Counted from the first letter of the stretch, positions 39,788-48,201 are shown. The stretch is DNA of 64,000 nucleotides from an uncultured Bacteroides sp. (GCA_900544675.1 UQVZ01000016.1:19930-83929); one strand, 5' to 3'. The notes: generated by a model not told the origin, from the letters alone. A program made the numbers and translations.

Positions 39788-40540
39788 TTAACTCCTAATA
39801 AGAATCATATAGATAGGATGATACGTCAGCGTGACGTTCCCTTTGGAATCTGCATAACGCCCGGCATACCGCGAACTGAAATCCGCCAGTTTCCTTGGAG
39901 TCCAATGGCAAGGACGGATGCCTGTCACGCCTGTATCTTTCAGATGACGCAGCACGTCCAGCGGCGACGGGAAGGAAAGGCGCATGCACGATTCCGAAGC
40001 ATGCACCAGCCGATAGGAACCCGAAAGCGCATCGGTCAGCTCCTCCAACGAACGGTAAGGAAGCGCGTCGCCGGTCAGGCCGCGTATCTCTTCAGCATTC
40101 CTCGGGCCGAAGGTGCTGAAAGCCAGATAACCGTCGGGCGACAGCAGGCGACGGCATCCGCACAGGAAACGCTCGGGCGCGTCGAACCATTGCAGTGCCG
40201 AACACGATACAATCAAATCCTGCCCCGAAGGAAAATCGAGCAGCTCCGCATCCTTAGCCATAAAACACACCTTATCTTCCGGCAGGTCGGTGAAAAAAGG
40301 TGCCACCTCCGGACAAAGGTCGTTCAGCAACAACCGCTCCGGCTGCCAATGATGCAGATAGGCACGGGTGAACAATCCCGTCCCGCAACCGATTTCAAGC
40401 ACATGCCGATGTGCCGACAAAGGCACGTACTCCTGTATCAGCTTCACCATGCGCAAAGCTATCTGGCGCTGCACCAGGGCGTGGCGCAAATAGCTGTCCG
40501 AAGCCTTGGCAAACCGACTGCGTATCAAAGCCTTGTCCAT
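39788..40540 (-). CDS. bioC: Malonyl-ACP O-methyltransferase
   Basis: 250 residues. The N-terminal IRSRFAKASDSYLRHALVQR is typical of BioC, followed by the SAM-binding motif HVLEIGCGTGLFTRAYL, then DLIVSCSALQWFDAPE. It methylates the free carboxyl of malonyl-ACP so that fatty-acid synthase can build the pimeloyl chain. The start overlaps the bioG stop by 16 bp, so synthesis of opener and closer of the pathway is coupled. Confidence 0.9.
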   Translation of the reverse strand: MDKALIRSRFAKASDSYLRHALVQRQIALRMVKLIQEYVPLSAHRHVLEIGCGTGLFTRAYLHHWQPERLLLNDLCPEVAPFFTDLPEDKVCFMAKDAELLDFPSGQDLIVSCSALQWFDAPERFLCGCRRLLSPDGYLAFSTFGPRNAEEIRGLTGDALPYRSLEELTDALSGSYRLVHASESCMRLSFPSPLDVLRHLKDTGVTGIRPCHWTPRKLADFSSRYAGRYADSKGNVTLTYHPIYMILIRS

Positions 40541-41193
40541 ACTTCCTCCTCTCCCGAAAGCAGACGGTCGAACAAGGCGCCGTCATAGTGCTCCACTGCC
40601 TTCTCCACGGTTTCCACCCCCTGCCAGGCATTCCGCTGGTTGGCAGGCGGAAAGATTTTGTCGTTCGTGCCGACAATCGCCTTGTCCCACCGAAACGCAA
40701 CGGCAGGCAAACGGCGCACACAGTCGTCCAGCGCCTGCAATTCCTCGTGCAAATCCTTTGTCGTCCGGTAAGGCTGATGCGACAAGAACTCTTTCACCTG
40801 TACCGCTGTCCCGCAAATGCGCCGGCGGAAGCGGACCAGTGTCGCATCGGAAAAGTTCTCCACTGTCGCCCGGAATATCGCTTCGGGGATTCCTCTCCGG
40901 TCGTCTATCGGATACGGGGTACCGCCCACGGCAACCTTCTCCTGCCACGGACAATCCTTTCCCGCCAGAACCTGCCCTGCCACCCATACCCCCATCGACC
41001 AGGCAAGCAGACGTATTTCGCGATATTCCTCCAACAAGGTATAATCAAAATCCAAGTTGCGGTAGTCGAAACACAGCAGGTAATCGTATCCATCCGCCAC
41101 CTGCCTGCCGAACAAATGTTCGTCACTTCCCCATCCGGCAAAGAAAAGCAGCAGGCGGGGATTATTTTCTCTTTTTATAAATCGTTGTTGCAT
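40525..41193 (-). CDS. bioG: Pimeloyl-ACP methyl ester esterase, BioG (DUF452) type
   Basis: 222 residues, the usual BioG length. The alpha/beta-hydrolase signs are LLLFFAGWGSDEHLF near the start and the nucleophile elbow LAWSMGVWVAG (G/A-x-S-x-G with Ser), plus the late YDGALFDRLL region. BioG proteins hydrolyse the methyl ester of pimeloyl-ACP and so end the BioC-opened chain. Location between bioF and bioC and the overlap with bioC support the assignment. Confidence 0.85.
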   Translation of the reverse strand: MQQRFIKRENNPRLLLFFAGWGSDEHLFGRQVADGYDYLLCFDYRNLDFDYTLLEEYREIRLLAWSMGVWVAGQVLAGKDCPWQEKVAVGGTPYPIDDRRGIPEAIFRATVENFSDATLVRFRRRICGTAVQVKEFLSHQPYRTTKDLHEELQALDDCVRRLPAVAFRWDKAIVGTNDKIFPPANQRNAWQGVETVEKAVEHYDGALFDRLLSGEEEVWTRL

Positions 41194-41199
41194 AGTTAT

Positions 41200-41345
41200 A
41201 TTAGTTAGGAGTTATCGCTTCGCTAGAAGTTAAAGAAGTTATCGCTTTGCTAGAAGTTAAAGTAGAATACCTTCTTATGACTTTCTAGAAGTTAAAGAAG
41301 TCAAAGAAGTTATCGCTTCGCTAGAAGTTAAAGTACAATTCCTTC
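41200..41345. repeat. Direct-repeat island between bioF and bioG
   Basis: Three diverged copies of GTTATCGCTTCGCTAGAAGT continuing TAAAGTA/TAAAGAA lie at about 41,210, 41,239 and 41,310. They are separated by TTCCTTCTTATGA-type segments, the last of which runs into the bioF stop. It is related to the island between bioC and bioD. No promoter or terminator pattern is evident. Confidence 0.6.
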
Positions 41346-42527
41346 TTATGAATTGAGCTTTACTTCATGATAAAGCTTACCTCCTTGTTCTATATGGGTT
41401 ATTATTTTCTCCACTTCAGTTTCGGGCAATGCGGCTGTAAGCGACAGGCGCAGACGCGAGGTGCCTTCAGGCACTGTGGGCGGACGGACTGCCAACACAT
41501 AGAGTCCTTGCCGCTGCAATGCTTCGGCTTCCCGAAGTGCTGCCTCGCTCTCGCCTGCAATAAGAGGGACGATATGACTTTCAGACGGACAAGCGTAACC
41601 CGCCTTCCGCACTGCCTCGCGCACCTTACGTGATATTTCCGCCAATCGGATGCGTCGTCCTTCCCATTCCTCCAACCGTTCGAACACAAACTTTGTCCAC
41701 GCTACATTGAGCGGGGGAAGTGCCGTGGTAAAGATAAGTGTCCGCATCCGATTCACCAAATAATCGTGCGTCAAACGGCTGCATACCACGTAGGCGCCGA
41801 CCGATGCCAAGGCTTTCCCGAACGTACCGCACAGGAAATCCACCTCCTGCAGGCAGTCTTGTTCTTCCGCTACACCCAGCCCCCGTTTGCCTCGCACCCC
41901 AATGGCATGCGCCTCGTCGACATACAGCATCACATTCTTAAATTCTTTCTTCAGTGCCACCAACTCCGTCAACGGAGCCACATCGCCATCCATACTGAAA
42001 ACGCTTTCGGTCACCAGAATAATCCGGTTATACGAATGGCAGTGTTTCTCCAGGAGTTTACGGAGCTGGACATAGTCCTGATGGCGGTACCGGATACACG
42101 TGGCAGACGAAAGCCGGATGCCGTCTATCAGACTGGCATGCACCAGCTTGTCGGCAAGAATCAAGGTGTGCGCGTCCGACACGGCAGGCAGAATGCCGGT
42201 ATTGGCGTGATATCCGCTACTGAACACCAGCGCGCTTTCCCTCCCGAAACGTTCCGCCAACAGCTTCTCCAGCTCGGTATAAACCGTAAAGTTGCCAGTC
42301 AGCAGACGCGAGGAAGAAGCCGAAAGCCAACGGTCGCGCGAAGAAAGTTCCTGCCAGAACTCTTCTTGCAAACCGCTGTCGGCAGCCAGTCCCAAGTAGT
42401 CATTCGAAGACAGGTTCAGCATCCGCCTTCCGTCTTTCACTATCCACATCCCGCAATGTTCCGCTTCGGGCAGCGTGCGCAGGTTTCCTTCCCGCTCCAG
42501 TTTCTGTAACAAGTCTTTTTCGTTCAT
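41346..42527 (-). CDS. bioF: 8-amino-7-oxononanoate synthase
   Basis: 393 residues from the ATG at 42527 (MNEKDLLQKLEREGNLRT). The 13 extra codons upstream are encoded by the intergenic repeat and are not expected. PLP-enzyme motifs: SSNDYLGLA, SSGYHANTGILPA, YVDEAHAIGVRGKRG and the Schiff-base Lys in LCGTFGKALASVGAYV. It condenses pimeloyl-ACP/CoA with alanine. It is separated from bioA by a 296-bp repeat island and from bioG by 152 bp of repeats. Confidence 0.92.
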   Translation of the reverse strand: MNEKDLLQKLEREGNLRTLPEAEHCGMWIVKDGRRMLNLSSNDYLGLAADSGLQEEFWQELSSRDRWLSASSSRLLTGNFTVYTELEKLLAERFGRESALVFSSGYHANTGILPAVSDAHTLILADKLVHASLIDGIRLSSATCIRYRHQDYVQLRKLLEKHCHSYNRIILVTESVFSMDGDVAPLTELVALKKEFKNVMLYVDEAHAIGVRGKRGLGVAEEQDCLQEVDFLCGTFGKALASVGAYVVCSRLTHDYLVNRMRTLIFTTALPPLNVAWTKFVFERLEEWEGRRIRLAEISRKVREAVRKAGYACPSESHIVPLIAGESEAALREAEALQRQGLYVLAVRPPTVPEGTSRLRLSLTAALPETEVEKIITHIEQGGKLYHEVKLNS

Positions 42528-42532
42528 CTTTT

Positions 42533-42857
42533 TTTCACCACAGATTACACAGATTTTTTTCTTCAATGAATTACACAGATTAAATAATTTATTTCTCTGT
42601 GTTTCCGTGTCTCTGTGTTCGATTTTATTTGAAACGCAGATTAACGCAGATTTTCGCAGATTATTATTTTCACCACAGATTAATTAAATGAAGAATTAAA
42701 ACTCTGTGTCTCCGTGTCTCTGTGTTTAAATAAGAAAAAATCTCCGTGCACTTTGCTTTCTCAAAAAATAGAAAACTTTGCGTCTCAGCGACTCTGCGTT
42801 CGATTTTATTAAACCATTATTAATTAATTGGATAAATCTGTGTAATCTGTGGTGAAC
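42533..42857. repeat. Repeat island L of the CACAGATTACACAGATT family (inverted partner at 45.6 kb)
   Basis: It starts TTTCACCACAGATTACACAG and ends with the complement AATCTGTGTAATCTGTGGTG, so it is bounded by inverted ~24-bp copies. Inside are units CTCTGTGT(C/T)TC and CGCAGATTAACGCAG. The 127 bp from 42655 to 42781 are nearly identical, in reverse orientation, to 45629-45756. The right end extends into the bioA coding region and supplies its last ten residues. It fills the whole bioF-bioA gap; no gene is seen in it. Confidence 0.8.
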
Positions 42858-44140
42858 CTGAGCTCGCTCACGATTTTCACCAGTCCCGATGTCAGCTTTG
42901 TCAGTTCATCGGAGCGGATGACGAACGGCGGCATCACATAAACCAGCTTGCCGAACGGACGCACCCAGATGCCTTCTTCCACAAAGCGGCGTTGCATCCA
43001 CGCCATATCGACCGGCTGTTTGGTCTCGATGACCCCGATGGCACCCAGCACACGCACGTCTGCCACTTGGGGAAGTTCCGCCGCCGAAGCCAGTTCTTTG
43101 CGCAATTGGGTTTCGATACGGTTCACCTTTTCCTGCCAGCCGTAAGCAAGCAGCAGGTCGATTGACGCGCACGCCACCGAGCAAGCCAGCGGATTGCCCA
43201 TAAACGTAGGGCCGTGCATAAACACAGATGGAGCCTTCGACGAAATACCTTCTGCCACCTTCCTGTTTGCCAGCACAGCCGAGAAGGTCATATAGCCTCC
43301 GGTCAACGCCTTCCCGATACACATAATGTCCGGCTCCACCCCGGCGTGTTCCCAAGCAAAGAGCTTGCCGGTCCGGCCGAAACCGGTCGCTATCTCGTCG
43401 AAGAGTAACAAGACATCATACTCACGGCACAAGGCAGCCGCCTCACGCAAATACTGCGGATGGTAAAAACGCATCCCGCCCGCTCCCTGCACCACGGGTT
43501 CCAGTATCAACCCAGCCAACTCATCGTGATGCCTTTCCAGCATCTCGCGCAAAGGCCGGATATCGTTTTCGTCCCATTCGCCTCCGAAACGGCTTTGGGG
43601 AGCAGGAACAAAATGACGCACCGGCAATGCCGGACCGAACAAACTATGCATACCCGTGACAGGGTCGCATACCGACATCGCATTCCACGTGTCCCCGTGA
43701 TAACCCGAACGGATAGTCACGAAATTGGTTTTCTGCGGACGGCCTGCCGCATACTGATATTGTATAGCCATCTTCAAAGCCACCTCTACCGCCACTGAAC
43801 CGCTATCGGCATAAAAGATGTATTGCATCGAGGGCGGCACTATCCGCAACAGACGCTTGCCCAAGGCTATGGCCGGCTCGTGGGTCAGTCCGCCGAACAT
43901 CACGTGTGCCATAGCTTTCAATTGACGCTCAATAGCCTCATTCAGTTCGGGACGGTTGTATCCGTGCACCGCGCACCACCACGAAGACATTCCGTCTATC
44001 AGTTCGGTACCGTCTGCCAGTGTAATCACGCATCCTTCTGCCCGCTCCACCTTATAAGTGGGCAAGGGATTGAGCGTCGACGTATAAGGATGCCACAAAT
44101 GTTCACGGTCGAACTCATCAAATACTTTATCTACATTCAT
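42824..44140 (-). CDS. bioA: Adenosylmethionine-8-amino-7-oxononanoate aminotransferase
   Basis: 438 residues. LWHPYTSTLNPLPTYKVE opens it as in BioA. MSSWWCAVHGYNRPELNEA follows, then GSVAVEVALKMAIQYQ, LLLFDEIATGFGRTGKLFAW (PLP Asp) and CIGKALTGGYMTFSA (Schiff-base Lys). It transfers the amino group of SAM to 8-amino-7-oxononanoate. The start overlaps bioB by 14 bp. The last residues, FTTDYTDLSN, are encoded by the intergenic repeat (TTCACCACAGATTACACAGA), so the natural C-terminus seems to have been replaced or extended. Confidence 0.92.
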   Translation of the reverse strand: MNVDKVFDEFDREHLWHPYTSTLNPLPTYKVERAEGCVITLADGTELIDGMSSWWCAVHGYNRPELNEAIERQLKAMAHVMFGGLTHEPAIALGKRLLRIVPPSMQYIFYADSGSVAVEVALKMAIQYQYAAGRPQKTNFVTIRSGYHGDTWNAMSVCDPVTGMHSLFGPALPVRHFVPAPQSRFGGEWDENDIRPLREMLERHHDELAGLILEPVVQGAGGMRFYHPQYLREAAALCREYDVLLLFDEIATGFGRTGKLFAWEHAGVEPDIMCIGKALTGGYMTFSAVLANRKVAEGISSKAPSVFMHGPTFMGNPLACSVACASIDLLLAYGWQEKVNRIETQLRKELASAAELPQVADVRVLGAIGVIETKQPVDMAWMQRRFVEEGIWVRPFGKLVYVMPPFVIRSDELTKLTSGLVKIVSELRFTTDYTDLSN

Positions 44141-45086
44141 AACCTGCTGCTTTTATTCGTTCTACATCTTCTGCCACCTTCGAGCCCAGTGTGGTCAACA
44201 AATCGCCGACGATGGCAGCGTTTATACCGGCATAAAATGCACGCCGTACACACGCTTCGCTCAGTTGTGAACGCCCGCCGGCAAACCGCAGATAGGCATC
44301 GGGATTCACCAGACGGAACATCGCCAGGGTGCGCAATACTTCTTCTTCCGACAAATGGGGCATATCTTCCAGCGGAGTTCCCTGAATGGGCTGCAACAGA
44401 TTCAGCGGTATCGACTTCACATCCAGCTCACGCAACGTAAAAGCCAGTTCCACCCGATGACGCATCGTTTCACCCATCCCGATAATGCCTCCGCTGCATA
44501 CCTCCATACCTACCCGGCGTGCGGCACGAATCGTCTCCAGCTTTTCTTCCTGCGTATGGGTGGTGCAAAGGTGAGCGAAATACGAAGGGGCAGTCTCCAG
44601 ATTGCAATGATACCTGCCGACGCCCGATTCGTGTAAGGCTCGTAGCTGCTCCTCATCGACAAGCCCTAACGAAGCGCACAGCCGGATGCCGCTATGCGCA
44701 CGCAGGTAAGCGAAACGCTTGCACAACTCGTCCACTTCCTTATCCGAAGGACGCTTCCCGCTTGTCACCAGCGAAAAGCGACCGACTCCTTGACTTTCAT
44801 TCAGCCGGGCGTGACGAAGGCATTCTTCTTCCGATACCAATCCATACACCTGCACGCCGGTATCGTAATGCGCCGACTGGGCACACCATTTGCAATTCTC
44901 CGAACAACGTCCCGACTTGGCATTGATGATGGAACACATATCGAACTTACGCGAAGCGCAACGCACCGTCACCCGATGTGCCGCTTCGCACAATTCGTCC
45001 AACGAAGTGTTTTCCACCGCTTCCAACACCTCGTCCGGCTGGAGCTGTTTCCCTTCATAAATGGTTTTCTCTAATTTTTCTATCAT
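44127..45086 (-). CDS. bioB: Biotin synthase (radical SAM)
   Basis: 319 residues. The radical-SAM cluster motif is CSENCKWCAQ (Cys61, Cys65, Cys68), preceded by DMCSIINAKSG. VCSGGIIGMGETMRHRVE and FRLVNPDAYLRFAGGRSQL complete the BioB pattern, including the Arg ligand of the second Fe-S cluster. It inserts sulfur into dethiobiotin. It starts one base after the stop of a 145-codon frame and about 20 bp after a terminator-like hairpin, which suggests leader control. Confidence 0.93.
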   Translation of the reverse strand: MIEKLEKTIYEGKQLQPDEVLEAVENTSLDELCEAAHRVTVRCASRKFDMCSIINAKSGRCSENCKWCAQSAHYDTGVQVYGLVSEEECLRHARLNESQGVGRFSLVTSGKRPSDKEVDELCKRFAYLRAHSGIRLCASLGLVDEEQLRALHESGVGRYHCNLETAPSYFAHLCTTHTQEEKLETIRAARRVGMEVCSGGIIGMGETMRHRVELAFTLRELDVKSIPLNLLQPIQGTPLEDMPHLSEEEVLRTLAMFRLVNPDAYLRFAGGRSQLSEACVRRAFYAGINAAIVGDLLTTLGSKVAEDVERIKAAGYECR

Positions 45087-45087
45087 T

Positions 45088-45525
45088 TCATTCCGTTTTT
45101 AAACAAAAAAGCGGAATGAGAGAGACCCGCTTACGAGTCTTTCCCATTCCGCCTACTATTATATATAATAAGGTATATAAACGCTCCGGACAAGAAGCAA
45201 CCTTGCCCAAAACCTGTACCGCCATCTGCACCAAGCACAAAAGTGATACGGATTTCCATCCCTGTGACGCGGACACAAAGATTCCTCCGCCTTCGTCATC
45301 CGGCACTTCTTCCATAGCTTCCGTACCGATCCATGCAAGTGCCTGTTTCCTGTTCGCCGTAGAAAAAGATTTGTTCTTGCTCAATGCCGCGTCCATAATG
45401 CTCCGGCATACGTGCCCGATAGTTACCGCCCGATGCAGGCTGACAAACACAGCATACCCTTTCCGGCTCCACCGACGGAACCGGACACTGCATCGTTTAA
45501 GTAAACTAATCTTTTTCATACACAT
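45088..45525 (-). CDS. Short conserved-looking ORF upstream of bioB (possible leader protein)
   Basis: Up to 145 residues (ATGs at 45525 and 45519). The first half is basic and looks conserved: MKKISLLKRCSVRFRRWSRK, GYAVFVSLHRAVTIGHV, then SIMDAALSKNKSF. I have the impression that similar short frames with F-R-R-W-S-R-K-G-Y-A-x-F occur in Bacteroidales near vitamin genes, but I cannot name a function. The second half is Cys-rich and less protein-like, and the last 25 residues are encoded by a terminator-like hairpin. The stop TGA is one base before the bioB ATG. It may be a regulatory leader or a small protein with a shorter true end. Confidence 0.5.
   Translation of the reverse strand: MCMKKISLLKRCSVRFRRWSRKGYAVFVSLHRAVTIGHVCRSIMDAALSKNKSFSTANRKQALAWIGTEAMEEVPDDEGGGIFVSASQGWKSVSLLCLVQMAVQVLGKVASCPERLYTLLYIIVGGMGKTRKRVSLIPLFCLKTE
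45105..45152 (-). terminator. Intrinsic terminator/attenuator-like hairpin before bioB
   Basis: On the minus strand the arm GCGGAATGGGAAAGAC (45152-45137) pairs with GTCTCTCTCATTCCGC (45126-45111), allowing a few mismatches, around a 10-nt loop. A run of six T follows (45110-45105). The 3' arm CATTCCG can instead pair with CGGAATG at 45095-45089, just before the bioB start codon. It lies inside the 145-codon frame. Confidence 0.65.
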
Positions 45526-45543
45526 TTTTAGGTGGCTAGTTGA

Positions 45544-45837
45544 CTGTTTTTTTCACCACAGATTACACAGATTTATTAATTAAACAAGTTCTGTGGTTTA
45601 ATAAAATCGAACGCAGAGACGCGAAGATGCAAAGTTTTCTATTTTTTTGAGAAAGCAAAGCGCACGGAGATTTTTTCTTATTTAAACACAGAAACACGGA
45701 GACACAGAGTTTTAATTCTTCATTTAATTAATCTGTGGTGAAAATAATAATCTGCGTAAATCTGCACTAATCTGCGTTTTAAATGATAATCTGCGTAATC
45801 AATAATGAAAAAAAATCTGTGTAATCTGTGGTGAAAA
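45544..45837. repeat. Repeat island R of the CACAGATTACACAGATT family (inverted partner of 42.5 kb)
   Basis: It is again bounded by TTTCACCACAGATTACACAG and its complement. Read on the minus strand it aligns with island L over nearly its full length, with 45629-45756 almost identical to 42781-42655 (only a few substitutions and one extra A). It fills the gap between the bioB leader ORF and uxuA. No gene is seen in it. Confidence 0.8.
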
Positions 45838-45856
45838 AACAAAACCTCGTCAACTA

Positions 45857-47050
45857 TTAATATTCCACCTTAATTCCTCGTTTCATCTCATCGGCTACAG
45901 CCGCCATCATGCCTTCTACTTGCGCCAATGCCAACATACGGCCGTGGAACGAATAACCGGCGTTATAACCTTTATCTTCGTCACCCAACATCGTACGTCC
46001 GTGGTCGACACGCATCGGCAATCCCGGCTTGATTTGTTCGAAGATACGAATCAGGTCGAGCACGTGACCGCGTCCTTCCAGGTGCGAGCTTTCGATGAAA
46101 TTACCGCCCGGCATAGCCGCTGTGCTGCGCAAGTGAACAAAATGAGTACGCGAAGCGAACTTCTTAGCCAACTCACGCGTGTCGTTATGCTCGCCTGCAC
46201 TCAATGAGCCGGCACAGAACGTCAGTCCGTTATGCGGATTGTCGACCGCATTCAAGAACCACGCAATGTCTTCCTCGTTGGTCACGATACGCGGCAAGCC
46301 CAATATTTGGAAAGGAGGATCATCAGGATGTACACACATATTCACGCCATATTCCTCGCATACCGGCATAATGGCAGCCAGGAAATAGCGCATATTCTCC
46401 CGCAAGGCAGCACGGTCGATGCCGTCATACAATGCCAGCAGGTTACGGAAGATAGCCACCGGATTCTTGTCGCCTTCCTTGATGTTTCCATTCACAAACC
46501 CCTGTGTCTTCACGATAATCGCGTCTACCAGCTCGTCCTTCTCGGCTTCGGTGATGACCTTGTCCAATTCTGCCACCTTGCGCAGTTCCTCTTCGCTATA
46601 ATCGGCTTCCGCTCCCTTGCGTTGCAGAATCTTGGTATCGAAGTAGGCAAAACGTACCCGGTCGAAATACAACGAGCTTGCACCGTCGTCCCACGGATGT
46701 TGCAGGTCGGTACGCACCCAGTCGATAACCGGCATAAAGTTGTAGCATACTGTCTTTACGCCACACTTACCCAGATTGGCAAGGCTCACTTTGTAATTCT
46801 CGATCAGCTGATCGCGTTCCGGTCCGGCATACTTGATAGCTTCACATACCGGCAAGCTCTCTACTACCGACCAGCGCAAGCCATACGATTCAATGTACGA
46901 CTTTAAATCGTTAATAGCCTCTTCGGTCCAGATTTCACCATTCGGCACTTCGTGAAGCGCGGTTACAATGCCCTCTACTCCGATTTGTCTCAGCATGGAA
47001 AGTGTAATCTTATCTTTCTTTCCAAACCATCTCCAAGTTTTTTCCATCAT
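45857..47050 (-). CDS. uxuA: Mannonate dehydratase
   Basis: 397 residues (ATG at 47050 or 47047), the usual UxuA length. KTWRWFGKKDKITLSMLRQI opens the TIM barrel. VKTVCYNFMPVIDWVRTDL and the metal-binding region NMCVHPDDPPFQILGLPRI are family signatures, followed by HFVHLRSTAAMPGGNFIESS. It dehydrates D-mannonate to 2-keto-3-deoxygluconate in glucuronate breakdown. It stands alone between repeat islands; uxuB, uxaC and kdgK are not in the window. A weak -7-like TAACTTTC lies about 75 bp upstream. Confidence 0.92.
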   Translation of the reverse strand: MMEKTWRWFGKKDKITLSMLRQIGVEGIVTALHEVPNGEIWTEEAINDLKSYIESYGLRWSVVESLPVCEAIKYAGPERDQLIENYKVSLANLGKCGVKTVCYNFMPVIDWVRTDLQHPWDDGASSLYFDRVRFAYFDTKILQRKGAEADYSEEELRKVAELDKVITEAEKDELVDAIIVKTQGFVNGNIKEGDKNPVAIFRNLLALYDGIDRAALRENMRYFLAAIMPVCEEYGVNMCVHPDDPPFQILGLPRIVTNEEDIAWFLNAVDNPHNGLTFCAGSLSAGEHNDTRELAKKFASRTHFVHLRSTAAMPGGNFIESSHLEGRGHVLDLIRIFEQIKPGLPMRVDHGRTMLGDEDKGYNAGYSFHGRMLALAQVEGMMAAVADEMKRGIKVEY

Positions 47051-47628
47051 AATATTGTTGTTTTTACTCTTTTTAATTTTAAAACCCTGTTTTATGCAAA
47101 ATCCAAAAAGGACAGCGGAAAGTTATCAAGAATATTCCGAATAGGCAAGCAACCGGCAGATTTTATTTTTTTTCACCACAGATTACACAAATTTTTCCTT
47201 CAATGGATTACACAGATTTAGATAAATGAAGAATTAAAAGCTTTGCGCCTCCGCGTCTCTGCGTTCGATTTTGATTTGAAACGCAGATTAGCGCAGATTT
47301 TAATTCTTCATTCTTCATTCTTCATTCTTAATTCTTCATTCTTCGTTCTTCATTCTTAATTCTTCATTCTTCATTCTCTCCGTGCCTCTTGTTTCAAATT
47401 CCTTTTCCTTTCTGTTTTTTTATAAAAAACAAGAAAAAAGATTTGTGTGTCTAAAATAAATTACATAGCTTTGCAGCTAATAACCGAAAACACCCCGAAT
47501 AAGACCTTTAACCCATCTTCTGCTAATAAAAACACAACAGTAGATTCCTATCGGGTTATTGAAAAGAGAGAATAGAGATAGAAAAAAAATAGAGATATAA
47601 GAAAACACAAAAAAAAGAGGATTAGGCT
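47051..47628. other. Intergenic region between uxuA and the fimbrial locus
   Basis: From 47,166 to about 47,392 it holds another repeat island: TTTCACCACAGATTACACAA, a second ATTACACAGATTT, CTGCGTTCGATTTTGATTTG, then about ten tandem units of ATTCTTCATTCTT/ATTCTTAATTCTT. The part from 47,440 contains the fimbrial promoter and a leader of roughly 150 nt. No gene or known RNA is recognised. Confidence 0.65.
47443..47473 (+). promoter_or_regulatory. Promoter of the fimbrial locus
   Basis: TTG at 47443-47445, 20-bp spacer, TAGCTTTG at 47466-47473, an exact TAnnTTTG box. The untranslated leader to 47629 is about 150 nt. There is no invertible-element inverted repeat of obvious kind around it. Confidence 0.65.
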
Positions 47629-48201
47629 ATGAAACAGGTAATTACAATCCTTTTATTGTGCTTGGGCATTTCAGCCTCGGCACAGAAAGTTGCATTAAAA
47701 ACCAACGTGCTTTATGATGCGACTGCCACCGTTAATGCCGGGATAGAAATAGCATTGGCTCCCAAATGGACACTCGACGTATCAGGAAACCTCAACGCTT
47801 GGGATATGTCGCACGACCGCAAATGGAAGCACTGGCTGGTACAGCCCGAAGCACGTTATTGGTTCTGCAACAGCTTTAGCGGACATTTTCTGGGAATTCA
47901 TGCCCACGGCGGTCAATACAATGTGGGAAACCTCCAAAATGACATCATGTTTTTAGGCAGCGACTTGTCTAAGCTTTCCGATTCACGCTACCAAGGATGG
48001 TTCGCAGGCGCGGGTGTCGCATACGGCTATACATGGATACTCAGCAAGCATTGGAACTTCGAACTGGAAATCGGTGTGGGATATGCCTATACCCACTTCG
48101 ACCGTTACCCGTGTGCCCAATGCGGCGAGAAGCTGGATAGCGGTGATCATCACTACTTCGGACCGACGAAAGCGGCAATCAATTTAGTCTACGTATTCTA
48201 A
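47629..48201 (+). CDS. DUF3575-type outer-membrane protein, first gene of the fimbrial locus
   Basis: 190 residues. Signal peptide MKQVITILLLCLGISASAQ, then KVALKTNVLYDATATVNAGI, the characteristic opening of DUF3575 proteins. The rest is a small beta-barrel of outer-membrane type (WFAGAGVAYGYTWILSKHWN) ending in INLVYVF, a good C-terminal barrel strand. DUF3575 proteins head many Bacteroides Mfa-type fimbrial loci. Their exact role in assembly is not known. It is 13 bp upstream of the DUF3868 gene. Confidence 0.85.
   Translation: MKQVITILLLCLGISASAQKVALKTNVLYDATATVNAGIEIALAPKWTLDVSGNLNAWDMSHDRKWKHWLVQPEARYWFCNSFSGHFLGIHAHGGQYNVGNLQNDIMFLGSDLSKLSDSRYQGWFAGAGVAYGYTWILSKHWNFELEIGVGYAYTHFDRYPCAQCGEKLDSGDHHYFGPTKAAINLVYVF

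Noticed and set aside
42528..42566. N-terminal extension of BioF (MKKKICVICGEKK)
   Set aside because: It is encoded by the intergenic repeat and not expected for BioF; the ATG at 42527 gives normal length.
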